Source: CAZMSQ01 sp964569025
GTDB taxonomy: Bacteria; Bacteroidota; Bacteroidia; Chitinophagales; Saprospiraceae
NCBI GenBank assembly: GCA_964569025.1
Contig: CAZMSQ010000019.1
Coordinates: forward strand, 1 to 40,374
DNA: 40,374 nt
Direction of reading: 5' to 3'
This document shows, piece after piece, positions 1 to 8,000 of this stretch; position 1 is the stretch's first letter; every line of letters begins with the position of its first letter. The notes below the pieces were generated by a model. It saw nothing but the letters and a program-made list of their open reading frames with translations. It made no database searches and had not been told where the DNA came from. The translations under genes were made by a program, and so were the position numbers.

Positions 1-70
<70 letters not shown>

Positions 71-133
71 CTGGTTGTACAGCGAATTTAGTTCAATTTT
101 GACTTTTATAATCATATTTAAAAAACTTTACCG

Positions 134-1330
134 ATGGCAAAGGAAACATTCGCGAGGACCAAGCCGCACGTGAACATTGGTACGATCGGTCACGTAGACC
201 ACGGTAAGACTACGTTGACTGCTGCCATTACCAACGTGCTCGCTAATCAGGGACTTGCAGAAAAGAAAGACTACGATTCAATTGATGCTGCTCCTGAGGA
301 AAAGGCACGTGGTATCACGATCAACACGGCTCACGTTGAGTACGAGACGGAAAATCGCCACTATGCACACGTGGATTGTCCGGGTCACGCTGACTATGTA
401 AAAAACATGGTTACGGGTGCTGCCCAGATGGATGGTGCGATCCTTGTTGTTGCCGCAACTGATGGACCGATGCCACAGACTCGTGAGCACATTCTGCTTG
501 CTCGTCAGGTAGGGGTGCCTAAGATTGTTGTGTTCATGAACAAAGTAGACCTTGTTGATGATGAGGAAATGCTTGAACTTGTAGAGATGGAAGTTCGCGA
601 ACTTCTGGATCAGTATGAGTTTGACGGAGATAACTCATCTGTCATTTTGGGTTCTGCTCTGAAGGCTCTCGAGGGTGATGCTGACGCTGTTCAGAAAATC
701 ATGGATTTGATGGCAGCATGTGATGCCGACATTCCAGAGCCAGAGCGCGATGTTGACAAGCCATTCCTGATGCCTATCGAAGATGTGTTCTCAATTACAG
801 GTCGTGGTACTGTTGCGACTGGTCGTATTGAGCGCGGTGTCATCAATGTAGGTGACGCGGTAGAGATTGTCGGAATGATGAAGGAAGGCGAAAAACCTTT
901 GACTTCTACTGTAACCGGAGTCGAAATGTTCCGCAAGCTTCTCGATCGCGGTGAGGCCGGTGATAACGCTGGTATCCTGCTCCGTGGTATTGAAAAGGAA
1001 GCCATTAAGCGCGGAATGGTTATCTGCAAGCCTGGCTCTGTAAAGCCTCACCGTAACTTCAAGTGTGAGGTGTACGTCCTGAGTAAGGATGAAGGAGGCC
1101 GTCACACACCATTCTTTAATGGATACCGTCCTCAGTTCTACTTCCGTACAACTGACGTAACTGGTGATTGTAAGCTTCCTGATGGTGTCGAAATGGTTAT
1201 GCCAGGCGACAACGTTACGCTGGAAGTGAACTTGCTGAACGCCGTTGCCATGGAAAAAGGTCTTCGTTTCGCGATTCGCGAAGGTGGCCGGACAGTTGGA
1301 GCCGGACAGGTGACTGAAATCCTGGATTAA
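134..1330 (+). CDS. tuf: Elongation factor Tu
   Basis: GTPase that delivers aminoacyl-tRNA to the ribosomal A site in the cytosol. All G motifs are intact: P-loop GHVDHGKT at residues 19-26, DCPGH at 81-85 and NKVD at 136-139, with RGITIN as the switch I signature. The three-domain length of 398 aa is a few residues above the usual 394-395. The start MAKETFARTKPH is the standard N-terminus. It lies between tRNA-Thr and tRNA-Trp, the usual Bacteroidota order, and a hairpin terminator follows the stop codon. The identification is secure. Confidence 0.99.
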   Translation: MAKETFARTKPHVNIGTIGHVDHGKTTLTAAITNVLANQGLAEKKDYDSIDAAPEEKARGITINTAHVEYETENRHYAHVDCPGHADYVKNMVTGAAQMDGAILVVAATDGPMPQTREHILLARQVGVPKIVVFMNKVDLVDDEEMLELVEMEVRELLDQYEFDGDNSSVILGSALKALEGDADAVQKIMDLMAACDADIPEPERDVDKPFLMPIEDVFSITGRGTVATGRIERGVINVGDAVEIVGMMKEGEKPLTSTVTGVEMFRKLLDRGEAGDNAGILLRGIEKEAIKRGMVICKPGSVKPHRNFKCEVYVLSKDEGGRHTPFFNGYRPQFYFRTTDVTGDCKLPDGVEMVMPGDNVTLEVNLLNAVAMEKGLRFAIREGGRTVGAGQVTEILD

Positions 1331-1377
1331 TTGTCAGCGACGAATCACGGAAAAGTCCGCGGTTCTTAGAATATACA

Positions 1378-1408
1378 GCACCTCTGCCTTTCAGGCGGAG
1401 GTGCTTAT
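1378..1408 (+). terminator. Hairpin terminator after tuf
   Basis: An 11-bp stem, GCACCTCTGCC (1378-1388) with GGCGGAGGTGC (1394-1404), contains one T-G wobble and a 5-nt loop. The bases after it (TTATTC) are only partly T-rich, so termination may be incomplete, with read-through into tRNA-Trp. Confidence 0.65.
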
Positions 1409-1462
1409 TCGCATAAGTCAACAAGAGTGTCATGGGTGCCAAAGGCCCCCTGAGCTCCGCTT

Positions 1463-1535
1463 AGGAGAGTAGCTCAATTGGTAGAGCAGCGGTCTCCAAA
1501 ACCGCAGGCTGCAGGTTCGAGTCCTGTCTCTCCTG
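1463..1535 (+). tRNA. tRNA-Trp (anticodon CCA)
   Basis: The acceptor AGGAGAG (1463-1469) pairs with CTCTCCT (1528-1534), and the discriminator is G as expected for Trp. The anticodon stem GCGGT/ACCGC encloses loop CTCCAAA with anticodon CCA at 1496-1498. The D and T arms are standard. No CCA tail is encoded. It lies between tuf and secE, a conserved position in Bacteroidota. Confidence 0.97.
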
Positions 1536-1581
1536 CTTGTTTTGCGACAACCGTCCTCGTGGGCGGTTCATCTGTTGAAAG

Positions 1582-1615
1582 CTTGTTTCCGGCTTCGCTC
1601 GGAAACGAGTTTTTT
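1582..1615 (+). terminator. Intrinsic terminator between tRNA-Trp and secE
   Basis: A 10-bp stem, CTTGTTTCCG (1582-1591) with CGGAAACGAG (1600-1609), has one T-G pair, an 8-nt loop and six T residues directly after it (1610-1615). A smaller 8-bp hairpin, AACCGTCC/GGGCGGTT (1549-1568), precedes it. This ends the tRNA-Trp transcript or attenuates read-through into secE. Confidence 0.75.
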
Positions 1616-1682
1616 ATCTCAAATCATGCAATCGGGGCGATGGAAATTTTACCATCAAACCGCGAGCACAGTTGTAAAGACT

Positions 1683-1871
1683 ATGGAGCAGATTAAACTC
1701 TATGTGAGGGAAAGCTACAACGAACTGTTGCACAAGGTGACTTGGCCTACATGGCCGAGCCTCCAGAAAACGACTGTATCTGTAATCGTCGCTTCAGTTG
1801 TTATCTCCCTCGTTGTATTTCTTATGGACGTGGCGTCCAAGCAGGTGACGAGCCTGATTTACGATTTATAA
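1683..1871 (+). CDS. secE: Preprotein translocase subunit SecE
   Basis: Small membrane subunit that clamps SecY in the SecYEG protein-export channel. At 62 aa it is the usual single-span bacterial size. An amphipathic N-terminal helix carries the conserved ELLHKVTWPTW motif (residues 14-24), followed by one membrane helix at about 33-50. The reading frame stays open upstream to 1542, but that stretch covers the terminator after tRNA-Trp and would add unrelated sequence, so the ATG at 1683 is chosen. It precedes nusG by 63 nt, the classic secE-nusG pairing. Confidence 0.95.
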   Translation: MEQIKLYVRESYNELLHKVTWPTWPSLQKTTVSVIVASVVISLVVFLMDVASKQVTSLIYDL

Positions 1872-1934
1872 TCCCTGATCGCCAGTATGCACACACATAG
1901 TGCCTCAGGCAGGGATGTCAGAACCCTCACCGAA

Positions 1935-2483
1935 ATGACAGAAGAGAAAAAGTGGTTTTCACTGCGCGTCATCAGTGGTAAAGAAAAGAAAATCAAGGAA
2001 CGCATTGAAATGGAAATCAAGCGCGAAGGGTGGGATAGTTTTATCACCCAGGTGCTTGTACCCACTGAAAAGATTTATAAAATACGCAGCGGGAAAAAGG
2101 TCATTTCAGAACGAAATATTTTGCCTGGGTATATCTTGATCGAGGCAGCATCCGGGAGTCTGACTGGGGAAGTTGTTCAAACAATTGCAAATATTCCGAA
2201 TGTCATTCACTTTCTCGGTAAAGAAAATCCAATCCCGATGCGAGAATCTGAAGCCAACAGGCTGCTCGGGAAAGTGGATGAAACACAAGATATCGGCGAG
2301 GCACTTGCTGAGCCTTTTATCGTTGGAGAAACAGTGAAAATCATCGACGGGCCTTTCAACGAATTTATCGGTGAAATTCAAGAGGTCAACGAGGAGAAGA
2401 AAAAACTGAAGGTCATCGTAAAAATCTTCGGCCGAGGGACAGAAGTCGAACTCAACTTTATGCAGGTTGAAAAACAGTCGTGA
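1935..2483 (+). CDS. nusG: Transcription termination/antitermination factor NusG
   Basis: Elongation factor that binds RNA polymerase through its NGN domain and ribosomal protein S10 or Rho through its KOW domain. The product is 182 aa. The NGN domain runs from WFSLRVISGKEKK to about residue 110, and the C-terminal KOW contains VGETVKIIDGPFNEFIGEI. The open frame extends 16 codons upstream to an ATG at 1887, but those residues do not resemble the family, whose N-terminus sits a few residues before the W of WFSLRV. The ATG at 1935 is therefore preferred. It precedes rplK by 116 nt. Confidence 0.95.
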   Translation: MTEEKKWFSLRVISGKEKKIKERIEMEIKREGWDSFITQVLVPTEKIYKIRSGKKVISERNILPGYILIEAASGSLTGEVVQTIANIPNVIHFLGKENPIPMRESEANRLLGKVDETQDIGEALAEPFIVGETVKIIDGPFNEFIGEIQEVNEEKKKLKVIVKIFGRGTEVELNFMQVEKQS

Positions 2484-2567
2484 CTGAAAACCGCCCATCG
2501 GCGCATTTTTGTGCTGGTGGAGGCTTCCCGGATGACAGTTGCAGCTGGCGCTTATAATTAGAATGAA

Positions 2568-2582
2568 AGCACCGAAAGGTGT
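2568..2582 (+). other. Small GNRA-capped hairpin in the rplK leader
   Basis: CACC and GGTG flank a GAAA tetraloop about 20 nt before the rplK start. The stem is only 4-5 bp. It may be a protein-binding or stability element in the nusG-rplK spacer. Evidence is weak and no known L1 or L11 binding consensus was recognised. Confidence 0.3.
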
Positions 2583-2599
2583 AATGAAAAACAGATATC

Positions 2600-3052
2600 A
2601 TGGCAAAGGAAGTCGAAACGTTCATCAAGTTGCAGGTAAAGGGAGGAGCCGCAAATCCGGCGCCTCCTGTCGGGCCAGCACTTGGTTCCAAGGGTGTGAA
2701 TATCATGGAATTCTGCAAGCGGTTCAATGCCCGCACGCAGGAACAAGCAGGACAGGTTCTGCCTGTGGTAATCACTGTATTCAAGGATAAGTCCTTTGAA
2801 TTTGTCATTAAGACCCCACCGGCAGCCATACAACTTCTCAGTGCAGCGAAACTGAAGAGTGGCTCGGCAGTGCCAAACCGCGATAAGGTCGGCTCGGTAT
2901 CATGGGATGATATCCGCGCAATCGCAGAAAATAAAATGTCTGACCTGAATGCCTTTAAGGTCGAGTCTGCCATGAAAATGGTGGCTGGGACAGCCCGATC
3001 AATGGGGCTTACCGTTTCCGGGACGCCCCCGTGGGAGGCTGAAGAGGCATAG
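2600..3052 (+). CDS. rplK: 50S ribosomal protein L11
   Basis: Binds the GTPase-associated region of 23S rRNA together with L10 and L7/L12. At 150 aa it is slightly longer than the usual 141-147 because of an acidic tail (WEAEEA). The family signatures are present: the proline-rich N-terminal segment PAPPVGPALGSKGVNIMEFC and the C-terminal RNA-binding domain with GTARSMGLTV. It opens the L11-L1-L10-L7/L12 run, with rplA 97 nt downstream. That spacer holds two hairpins. Confidence 0.98.
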   Translation: MAKEVETFIKLQVKGGAANPAPPVGPALGSKGVNIMEFCKRFNARTQEQAGQVLPVVITVFKDKSFEFVIKTPPAAIQLLSAAKLKSGSAVPNRDKVGSVSWDDIRAIAENKMSDLNAFKVESAMKMVAGTARSMGLTVSGTPPWEAEEA

Positions 3053-3066
3053 GACTCAAAAAATCA

Positions 3067-3121
3067 AGGGCATTGGTTGACCATGCCCTGAGAAGGGAGT
3101 TCCGGCCATTGAAGCCGGAAC
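3067..3121 (+). other. Two tandem hairpins in the rplK-rplA spacer
   Basis: The first hairpin pairs AGGGCAT (3067-3073) with ATGCCCT (3083-3089), plus an inner GG/CC with a TTGA loop. The second pairs GTTCCGGC (3099-3106) exactly with GCCGGAAC (3114-3121) around a 7-nt loop. Neither is followed by a T run, so simple termination is unlikely. They fill most of the 97-nt spacer before rplA. Candidate roles are RNA processing, mRNA stability or ribosomal-protein feedback. Confidence 0.7.
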
Positions 3122-3149
3122 GCGAATTACCTCACTTTAATTTTGAATC

Positions 3150-3845
3150 ATGGCAAAAGTTGGAAAAAGACGTCAGGAGGCCGATAAAAAGGTCGACAGG
3201 ACGCAATTTTATGCCCTCGAAGAGGCGATGAAGTTGGTCAAAGAGACCAACACTGCCAAATTCGATGCGTCAGTTGATTTGCACATTCGCCTCGGGGTCG
3301 ATCCACGAAAGGCCGATCAGGCAATCAGAGGAACTACTGTACTCCCTCACGGTACTGGAAAGACGAAACGAGTACTCGTTTTGTGTACCCCGGACAAGGA
3401 AGAAGAGGCGAAAAACGCAGGAGCAGACCATGTAGGTCTCGATGAGTACGTGCAGAAAATTCAGGGAGGTTGGACTGATGTTGACGTGGTTATCGCCACA
3501 CCGAATGTTATGGCTCATGTTGGGCGCGTAGGCCGGATTCTGGGTCCTCGTGGCTTGATGCCAAACCCGAAAACGGGTACCGTTACGATGGATGTAGCGG
3601 GCGCTGTTGCTGATGTGAAGGGGGGTAAAATTGCCTTCCGTGTAGACAAATACGGAATCATCCACGCATCAGTGGGTCGGGTTTCATTCGAGGCAGACAA
3701 GTTGATTGAGAATGCCCGTGAGTTGGTATCAACACTCCTGCGAATGCGTCCTTCCTCGGCCAAGGGTGTGTACCTGCGAACTGTGACCGCGGCCAGCACC
3801 ATGAGCCCCGGTATCAAAGTCGATGCCCGCGCCTTGCGCTCGTAA
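3150..3845 (+). CDS. rplA: 50S ribosomal protein L1
   Basis: Forms the L1 stalk at the ribosomal E site and in many bacteria represses its own operon by binding mRNA. The product is 231 aa, normal for the family. The signature GPRGLMPNPKTGTVT is present in domain II, and the start MAKVGKRRQEA is typical. It follows rplK after a hairpin-rich spacer and is followed by rplJ after 33 nt. A TAATTTTG string just before the ATG resembles a Bacteroidota -7 box but lies too close to the start to serve as one. Confidence 0.98.
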   Translation: MAKVGKRRQEADKKVDRTQFYALEEAMKLVKETNTAKFDASVDLHIRLGVDPRKADQAIRGTTVLPHGTGKTKRVLVLCTPDKEEEAKNAGADHVGLDEYVQKIQGGWTDVDVVIATPNVMAHVGRVGRILGPRGLMPNPKTGTVTMDVAGAVADVKGGKIAFRVDKYGIIHASVGRVSFEADKLIENARELVSTLLRMRPSSAKGVYLRTVTAASTMSPGIKVDARALRS

Positions 3846-3878
3846 CCTCATTATTGAACGTTTCCAAATTCGAAGAGA

Positions 3879-4412
3879 ATGACCCGGGAAGAAAAAACTG
3901 TGGCGATTGAATCGCTGAAGAGCCGTTTGAATGAGGTTGATTATTTCTACCTCACGGATTCTTCAACTCTCACCGTTGATCAAGTCAATAAATTTCGACG
4001 TCTTTGTTTTGAAAAAGGCGTAGAAATGAAGGTGGTAAAAAATACTTTGATGAGAAAAGCCATGGAGGCTTTTCCCGAAGACAAGAATTATGAAGGTCTG
4101 TATGATGTCCTGAAAGGACCCACAGCAGTCCTTTTTTCAGAGGGTGCCGCCGCCCTCCCAGCCAAGCTGCTGAAGGAGTTCCGCAAGGAGCATCCGAAGC
4201 CGGTGCTCAAAGCGGCATATATTGAAACAGCGATTTATCTCGGTGATGATCAAATCGAATCGCTGTCACAGTTGAAGAGTAAAGACGATCTTCTCGCAGA
4301 AGTTGTTGCATTGCTGCAATCTCCTGCAAAGAATGTAATCTCTGCCCTTCAGTCAGGTGGCAAAACAATTGCCGGACTCGTGAAAACGCTTTCCGAACGC
4401 TCAGAGAGCTGA
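3879..4412 (+). CDS. rplJ: 50S ribosomal protein L10
   Basis: Base of the L7/L12 stalk. It binds 23S rRNA through its N-terminal domain and L7/L12 dimers through its C-terminal helix. At 177 aa it is a normal length. The N-terminal segment through KNTLMRKAME is characteristic, and the C-terminal helix (ALLQSPAKNVISALQSGGK) carries the L12-binding surface. It lies 33 nt after rplA, so there is no room for a long independent L10 leader, and 95 nt before rplL. Confidence 0.97.
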   Translation: MTREEKTVAIESLKSRLNEVDYFYLTDSSTLTVDQVNKFRRLCFEKGVEMKVVKNTLMRKAMEAFPEDKNYEGLYDVLKGPTAVLFSEGAAALPAKLLKEFRKEHPKPVLKAAYIETAIYLGDDQIESLSQLKSKDDLLAEVVALLQSPAKNVISALQSGGKTIAGLVKTLSERSES

Positions 4413-4507
4413 TTCGCGAAGGGGTTCTTGTCCGGCCTTTCAACAAGGCTTCCAAGTGCAACGCGCTATAGAACAGTGTTTTTTTAATGTAGGAAAAATT
4501 AATGACC

Positions 4508-4891
4508 ATGGCAGATCTGAAAGAATTTGCAGAACAACTCGTAAACCTGACCGTCAAGGAGGTCAACGAGCTTGCTGAAATCCTCAAAGAGGAGTACGGT
4601 ATCGAACCTGCTGCCGCCGCTGTAGCTGTAGCCGCAGGACCTGCTGCCGGAGGTGGCGATGGCGCCGCAGCCGAAGAAAAATCCGAATTCGATATCCATC
4701 TGAACTCCGCTGGAGCTGGAAAGCTCAAGGTGGTGAAAGAGGTGAAAACGCTTCTCGGAGTTGGCCTGAAAGAGGCAAAAGACCTCGTTGATGGTGCTCC
4801 TGGTGTGCTCAAAGAAGGCGTACCGAAAGAAGAAGCTGAGAAGATTAAAGCAGCCCTCGAAGAGGCTGGAGCTGAGGTCGAATTGAAGTAA
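4508..4891 (+). CDS. rplL: 50S ribosomal protein L7/L12
   Basis: Multicopy acidic stalk protein that recruits translational GTPases. An N-terminal dimerisation domain (MADLKEFAEQLVNLTVKEV) is followed by an Ala/Gly-rich hinge (about residues 36-58) and the C-terminal factor-binding domain. At 127 aa it is typical. Two in-frame ATGs lie six bases apart (4502 and 4508). The second gives the conserved MADL N-terminus and is preferred, but the first would add only Met-Thr. A long hairpin separates it from rpoB. Confidence 0.96.
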   Translation: MADLKEFAEQLVNLTVKEVNELAEILKEEYGIEPAAAAVAVAAGPAAGGGDGAAAEEKSEFDIHLNSAGAGKLKVVKEVKTLLGVGLKEAKDLVDGAPGVLKEGVPKEEAEKIKAALEEAGAEVELK

Positions 4892-4941
4892 TTCAGACCC
4901 GGCGCCATGAATTTCCCGACAGCGGATTTTCTGGCAACAGA

Positions 4942-4976
4942 AAGGCTTAGCCAGTGGTTTTCACTGGCTAGGCCTT
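4942..4976 (+). terminator. Long hairpin (attenuator or RNase III site) between rplL and rpoB
   Basis: AAGGCTTAGCCAGTG (4942-4956) pairs with CACTGGCTAGGCCTT (4962-4976). The 15-bp stem has a single T-G wobble and a GTTTT loop. No T run follows (CATGTG comes next), so it is unlikely to be a full terminator. In E. coli the same spacer carries a partial attenuator and an RNase III cut site that lower rpoBC expression relative to the ribosomal genes. This hairpin is in the equivalent place. Confidence 0.75.
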
Positions 4977-5095
4977 CATGTGTTTCTTGCCTGTCGAAAA
5001 AATGAACCGTTTTGACACAGGCAGCGTTTCATTGTGTCTGCTCAGCTGCTAAAAATGCTGAAACAGGCCCATCATCCAACTCCTAATAACAAGCA

Positions 5096-8000
5096 ATGGC
5101 AAAGAACGGCAAAGCGATTACTGCTGAAGAGGCACGCATAAACTTCGGAAAAATCAAACTCGCTCCAGCCTACCCGGATTTGCTGGAGATTCAGATTAAG
5201 TCATTCATGGAGTTCTTCCAACTCGAAACAACCCCCGAGAATAGGATGAATGAAGGGCTCTTTAAAGTGTTTCAGGAAAATTTCCCCATCACCGATGCCA
5301 GAAATATCTTCGTCCTCGAGTTTCTCGATTACTTCGTAGATCCTCCAAGATACTCCATCGACGAATGTATGGAGCGGGGTCTGACCTACAGCGTTCCGCT
5401 GAAAGCCAAACTGAGGCTCTCCTGTAATGACGAAGAGCATATTGACTTTCAAACCATCGTTCAGGATGTGTTTCTTGGAAACATACCCTACATGACCCCA
5501 AAAGGGACGTTCGTTGTGAATGGAGCAGAGCGGGTAATTGTTTCACAGCTCCATCGTTCCCCGGGGGTCTTCTTCGGGCAGAGTTATCACCCAAACGGTA
5601 CAAGAATTTATTCTGCCCGGGTTATTCCCTTCAAAGGGGCCTGGATGGAGTTCGCAACGGATATCAACACGGTCATGTATGCCTACATTGATCGGAAGAA
5701 GAAGTTTCCCGTCACCACACTCCTACGGGCCATTGGGTTTGATTCCGACAAAGAAATTCTCGATCTCTTCGGATTGTCGGAAGAAGTCAAAACAACGCGC
5801 AAAAATCTCGAAAAATCGATTGGCCGGAAACTCGCTGCCCGGGTGTTGAGAAAGTGGACAGAAGATTTTGTCGATGAGGATACTGGAGAGGTGGTCACCA
5901 TTGAGCGAAATGAAATTATCCTCGAAAGGGATATCGCGCTCGACGAGGAGAATATCGAACTGATTCTGGAAGCCGAAATCGATACGGTTATCCTCCAGAA
6001 AGAAGATGTCGAAGAAGACTATTCCATTATCTATAATACCCTCCAAAAGGATCCATCAAGTTCTGAAATGGAGGCTGTGCAATACATTTACCGCCAACTG
6101 AGAGGTTCGGAGCCACCGGATGAGGAAACAGCTCGCGGAATCATCGATAAGCTGTTCTTCTCAGATAAGAGATACAACCTCGGAGAAGTCGGGAGATATA
6201 AAATTAACCGGAAGCTTGGGTTCGACACAGATGAGTCCATTCTCGTCCTGACCAAAGAGGATATCATCTCCATTGTGAAGTATTTGGTCAGTCTCATGAA
6301 TCAAAAAGCCGAGATCGACGATATTGACCACCTCAGTAACCGACGAATCAGGACTGTCGGGGAGCAGTTGTATGCCCAGTTTGGTGTTGGTCTGGCGCGG
6401 ATGGCACGAACCATCCGTGAGCGGATGAATGTGCGCGACAATGAAGTCTTTACGCCTATTGATCTGATCAATGCCCGAACGCTTTCATCGGTCATCAACT
6501 CATTTTTTGGAACCAGTCAGCTCTCTCAGTTTCTTGACCAAACGAACCCGCTTTCAGAAATCACCCACAAGCGGCGTATCTCCGCCCTCGGGCCCGGTGG
6601 TCTCTCACGGGAACGGGCCGGGTTTGAAGTTCGGGATGTTCACTATTCTCACTATGGGCGCTTGTGTACCATCGAAACACCGGAAGGGCCGAATATTGGT
6701 CTGATTTCGACGCTTTGTGTGCATGCCAAGGTGAATAAGATGGGCTTCCTTGAAACGCCCTATCGCGAGGTGAAAAGTGGAAAGGTAGATGTGGAAGGCG
6801 AGGTGATTTATCTGTCTGCGGAAGGTGAAGATTTCAAGAAAATTGCTCAGGCAAATGCACCACTGAATGAAGGCGGTGATTTCCTCTTCGATCGTATTAA
6901 GTGCCGCGAACATGGCGAATTCCCGGTTCTGGAGCCCGGAGAAGTCGAGTACATGGACGTGGCGCCAAACCAGATTGTCGGGGTATCGGCATCCATGATT
7001 CCGTTTTTGGAAAACGATGATGCGAACCGCGCACTTATGGGTTCAAACATGCAACGTCAGGCCGTACCGCTGATCAGGCCTAACTCGCCCATTGTCGGAA
7101 CGGGGCTCGAAGGGAAGGTAGCCCGCGACTCGAGAATGCTCATCAATGCAGAAGGTCAGGGTGTGGTGGAGTATGTCGATGCCAATGAAATCGTCATCCG
7201 TTATGACCGTACCGAAGAAGACCAGCTTGTCTCGTTTGAAGACGATACAAAAACATACAAACTCACTAAATTCCGGAGAACCAACCAGGGAACCTGCATC
7301 AACCTGAAGCCGATTGTTCGGAAAGGTGACCGCGTAACGAAGGGGCAGATTCTCTGCGATGGCTATGCCACTCAGGACGGAGAGCTCGCGCTCGGGCAGA
7401 ATCTGAAAGTGGCCTTCATGCCATGGAAAGGGTACAACTTCGAAGATGCCATTGTGCTTTCCGAACGTGTCGTAAGGGAAGACGTGTTTACCTCACTCCA
7501 CATCGAACACTTCGAGATGGATGTGCGGGATACGAAGCTTGGCGAGGAGGAACTGACCAACGACATCCCGAATGTCAGCGAAGAAGCGACACGCGATCTC
7601 GACGAAAACGGAATCATCCGGATAGGTGCCTGGGTAAAGGATGGTGATATTCTGATTGGGAAGATTACCCCGAAAGGTGAATCGGATCCAACGCCTGAAG
7701 AAAAACTTCTCCGTGCCATCTTCGGTGACAAAGCTGGTGATGTCAAGGATGCCAGCCTCAAGGCGCCACCCTCCATTCGCGGAATCATCATCGGCAAACA
7801 GCTGTTTGCTCGGGCTAAGAAAGATAAAGACCAGAAAGAGAAAGAGAAAGAACTTCTCGAGCAGCTCGATGAAGAGCACGCAGTAGCTTTGAACAAGCTG
7901 AAAACAACCCTGGTCGATAAGCTCATGAAGTTCCTTAAAGGACGCGCATCTCAGGGTGTGCGGAGTATTTACAACGAGGAACTTATCTCAAAGGGAACCA

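Noticed and set aside
3138..3145. TAATTTTG before rplA as a Bacteroidota promoter
   Set aside because: The match to the -7 consensus is exact, but transcription would begin at or inside the start codon, so it cannot serve rplA.
4207..4908. 233-aa minus-strand open frame across rplJ and rplL
   Set aside because: Low-complexity Ser/Ala/Pro composition mirrors the Ala/Glu/Lys-rich rplL hinge on the other strand. Shadow only.
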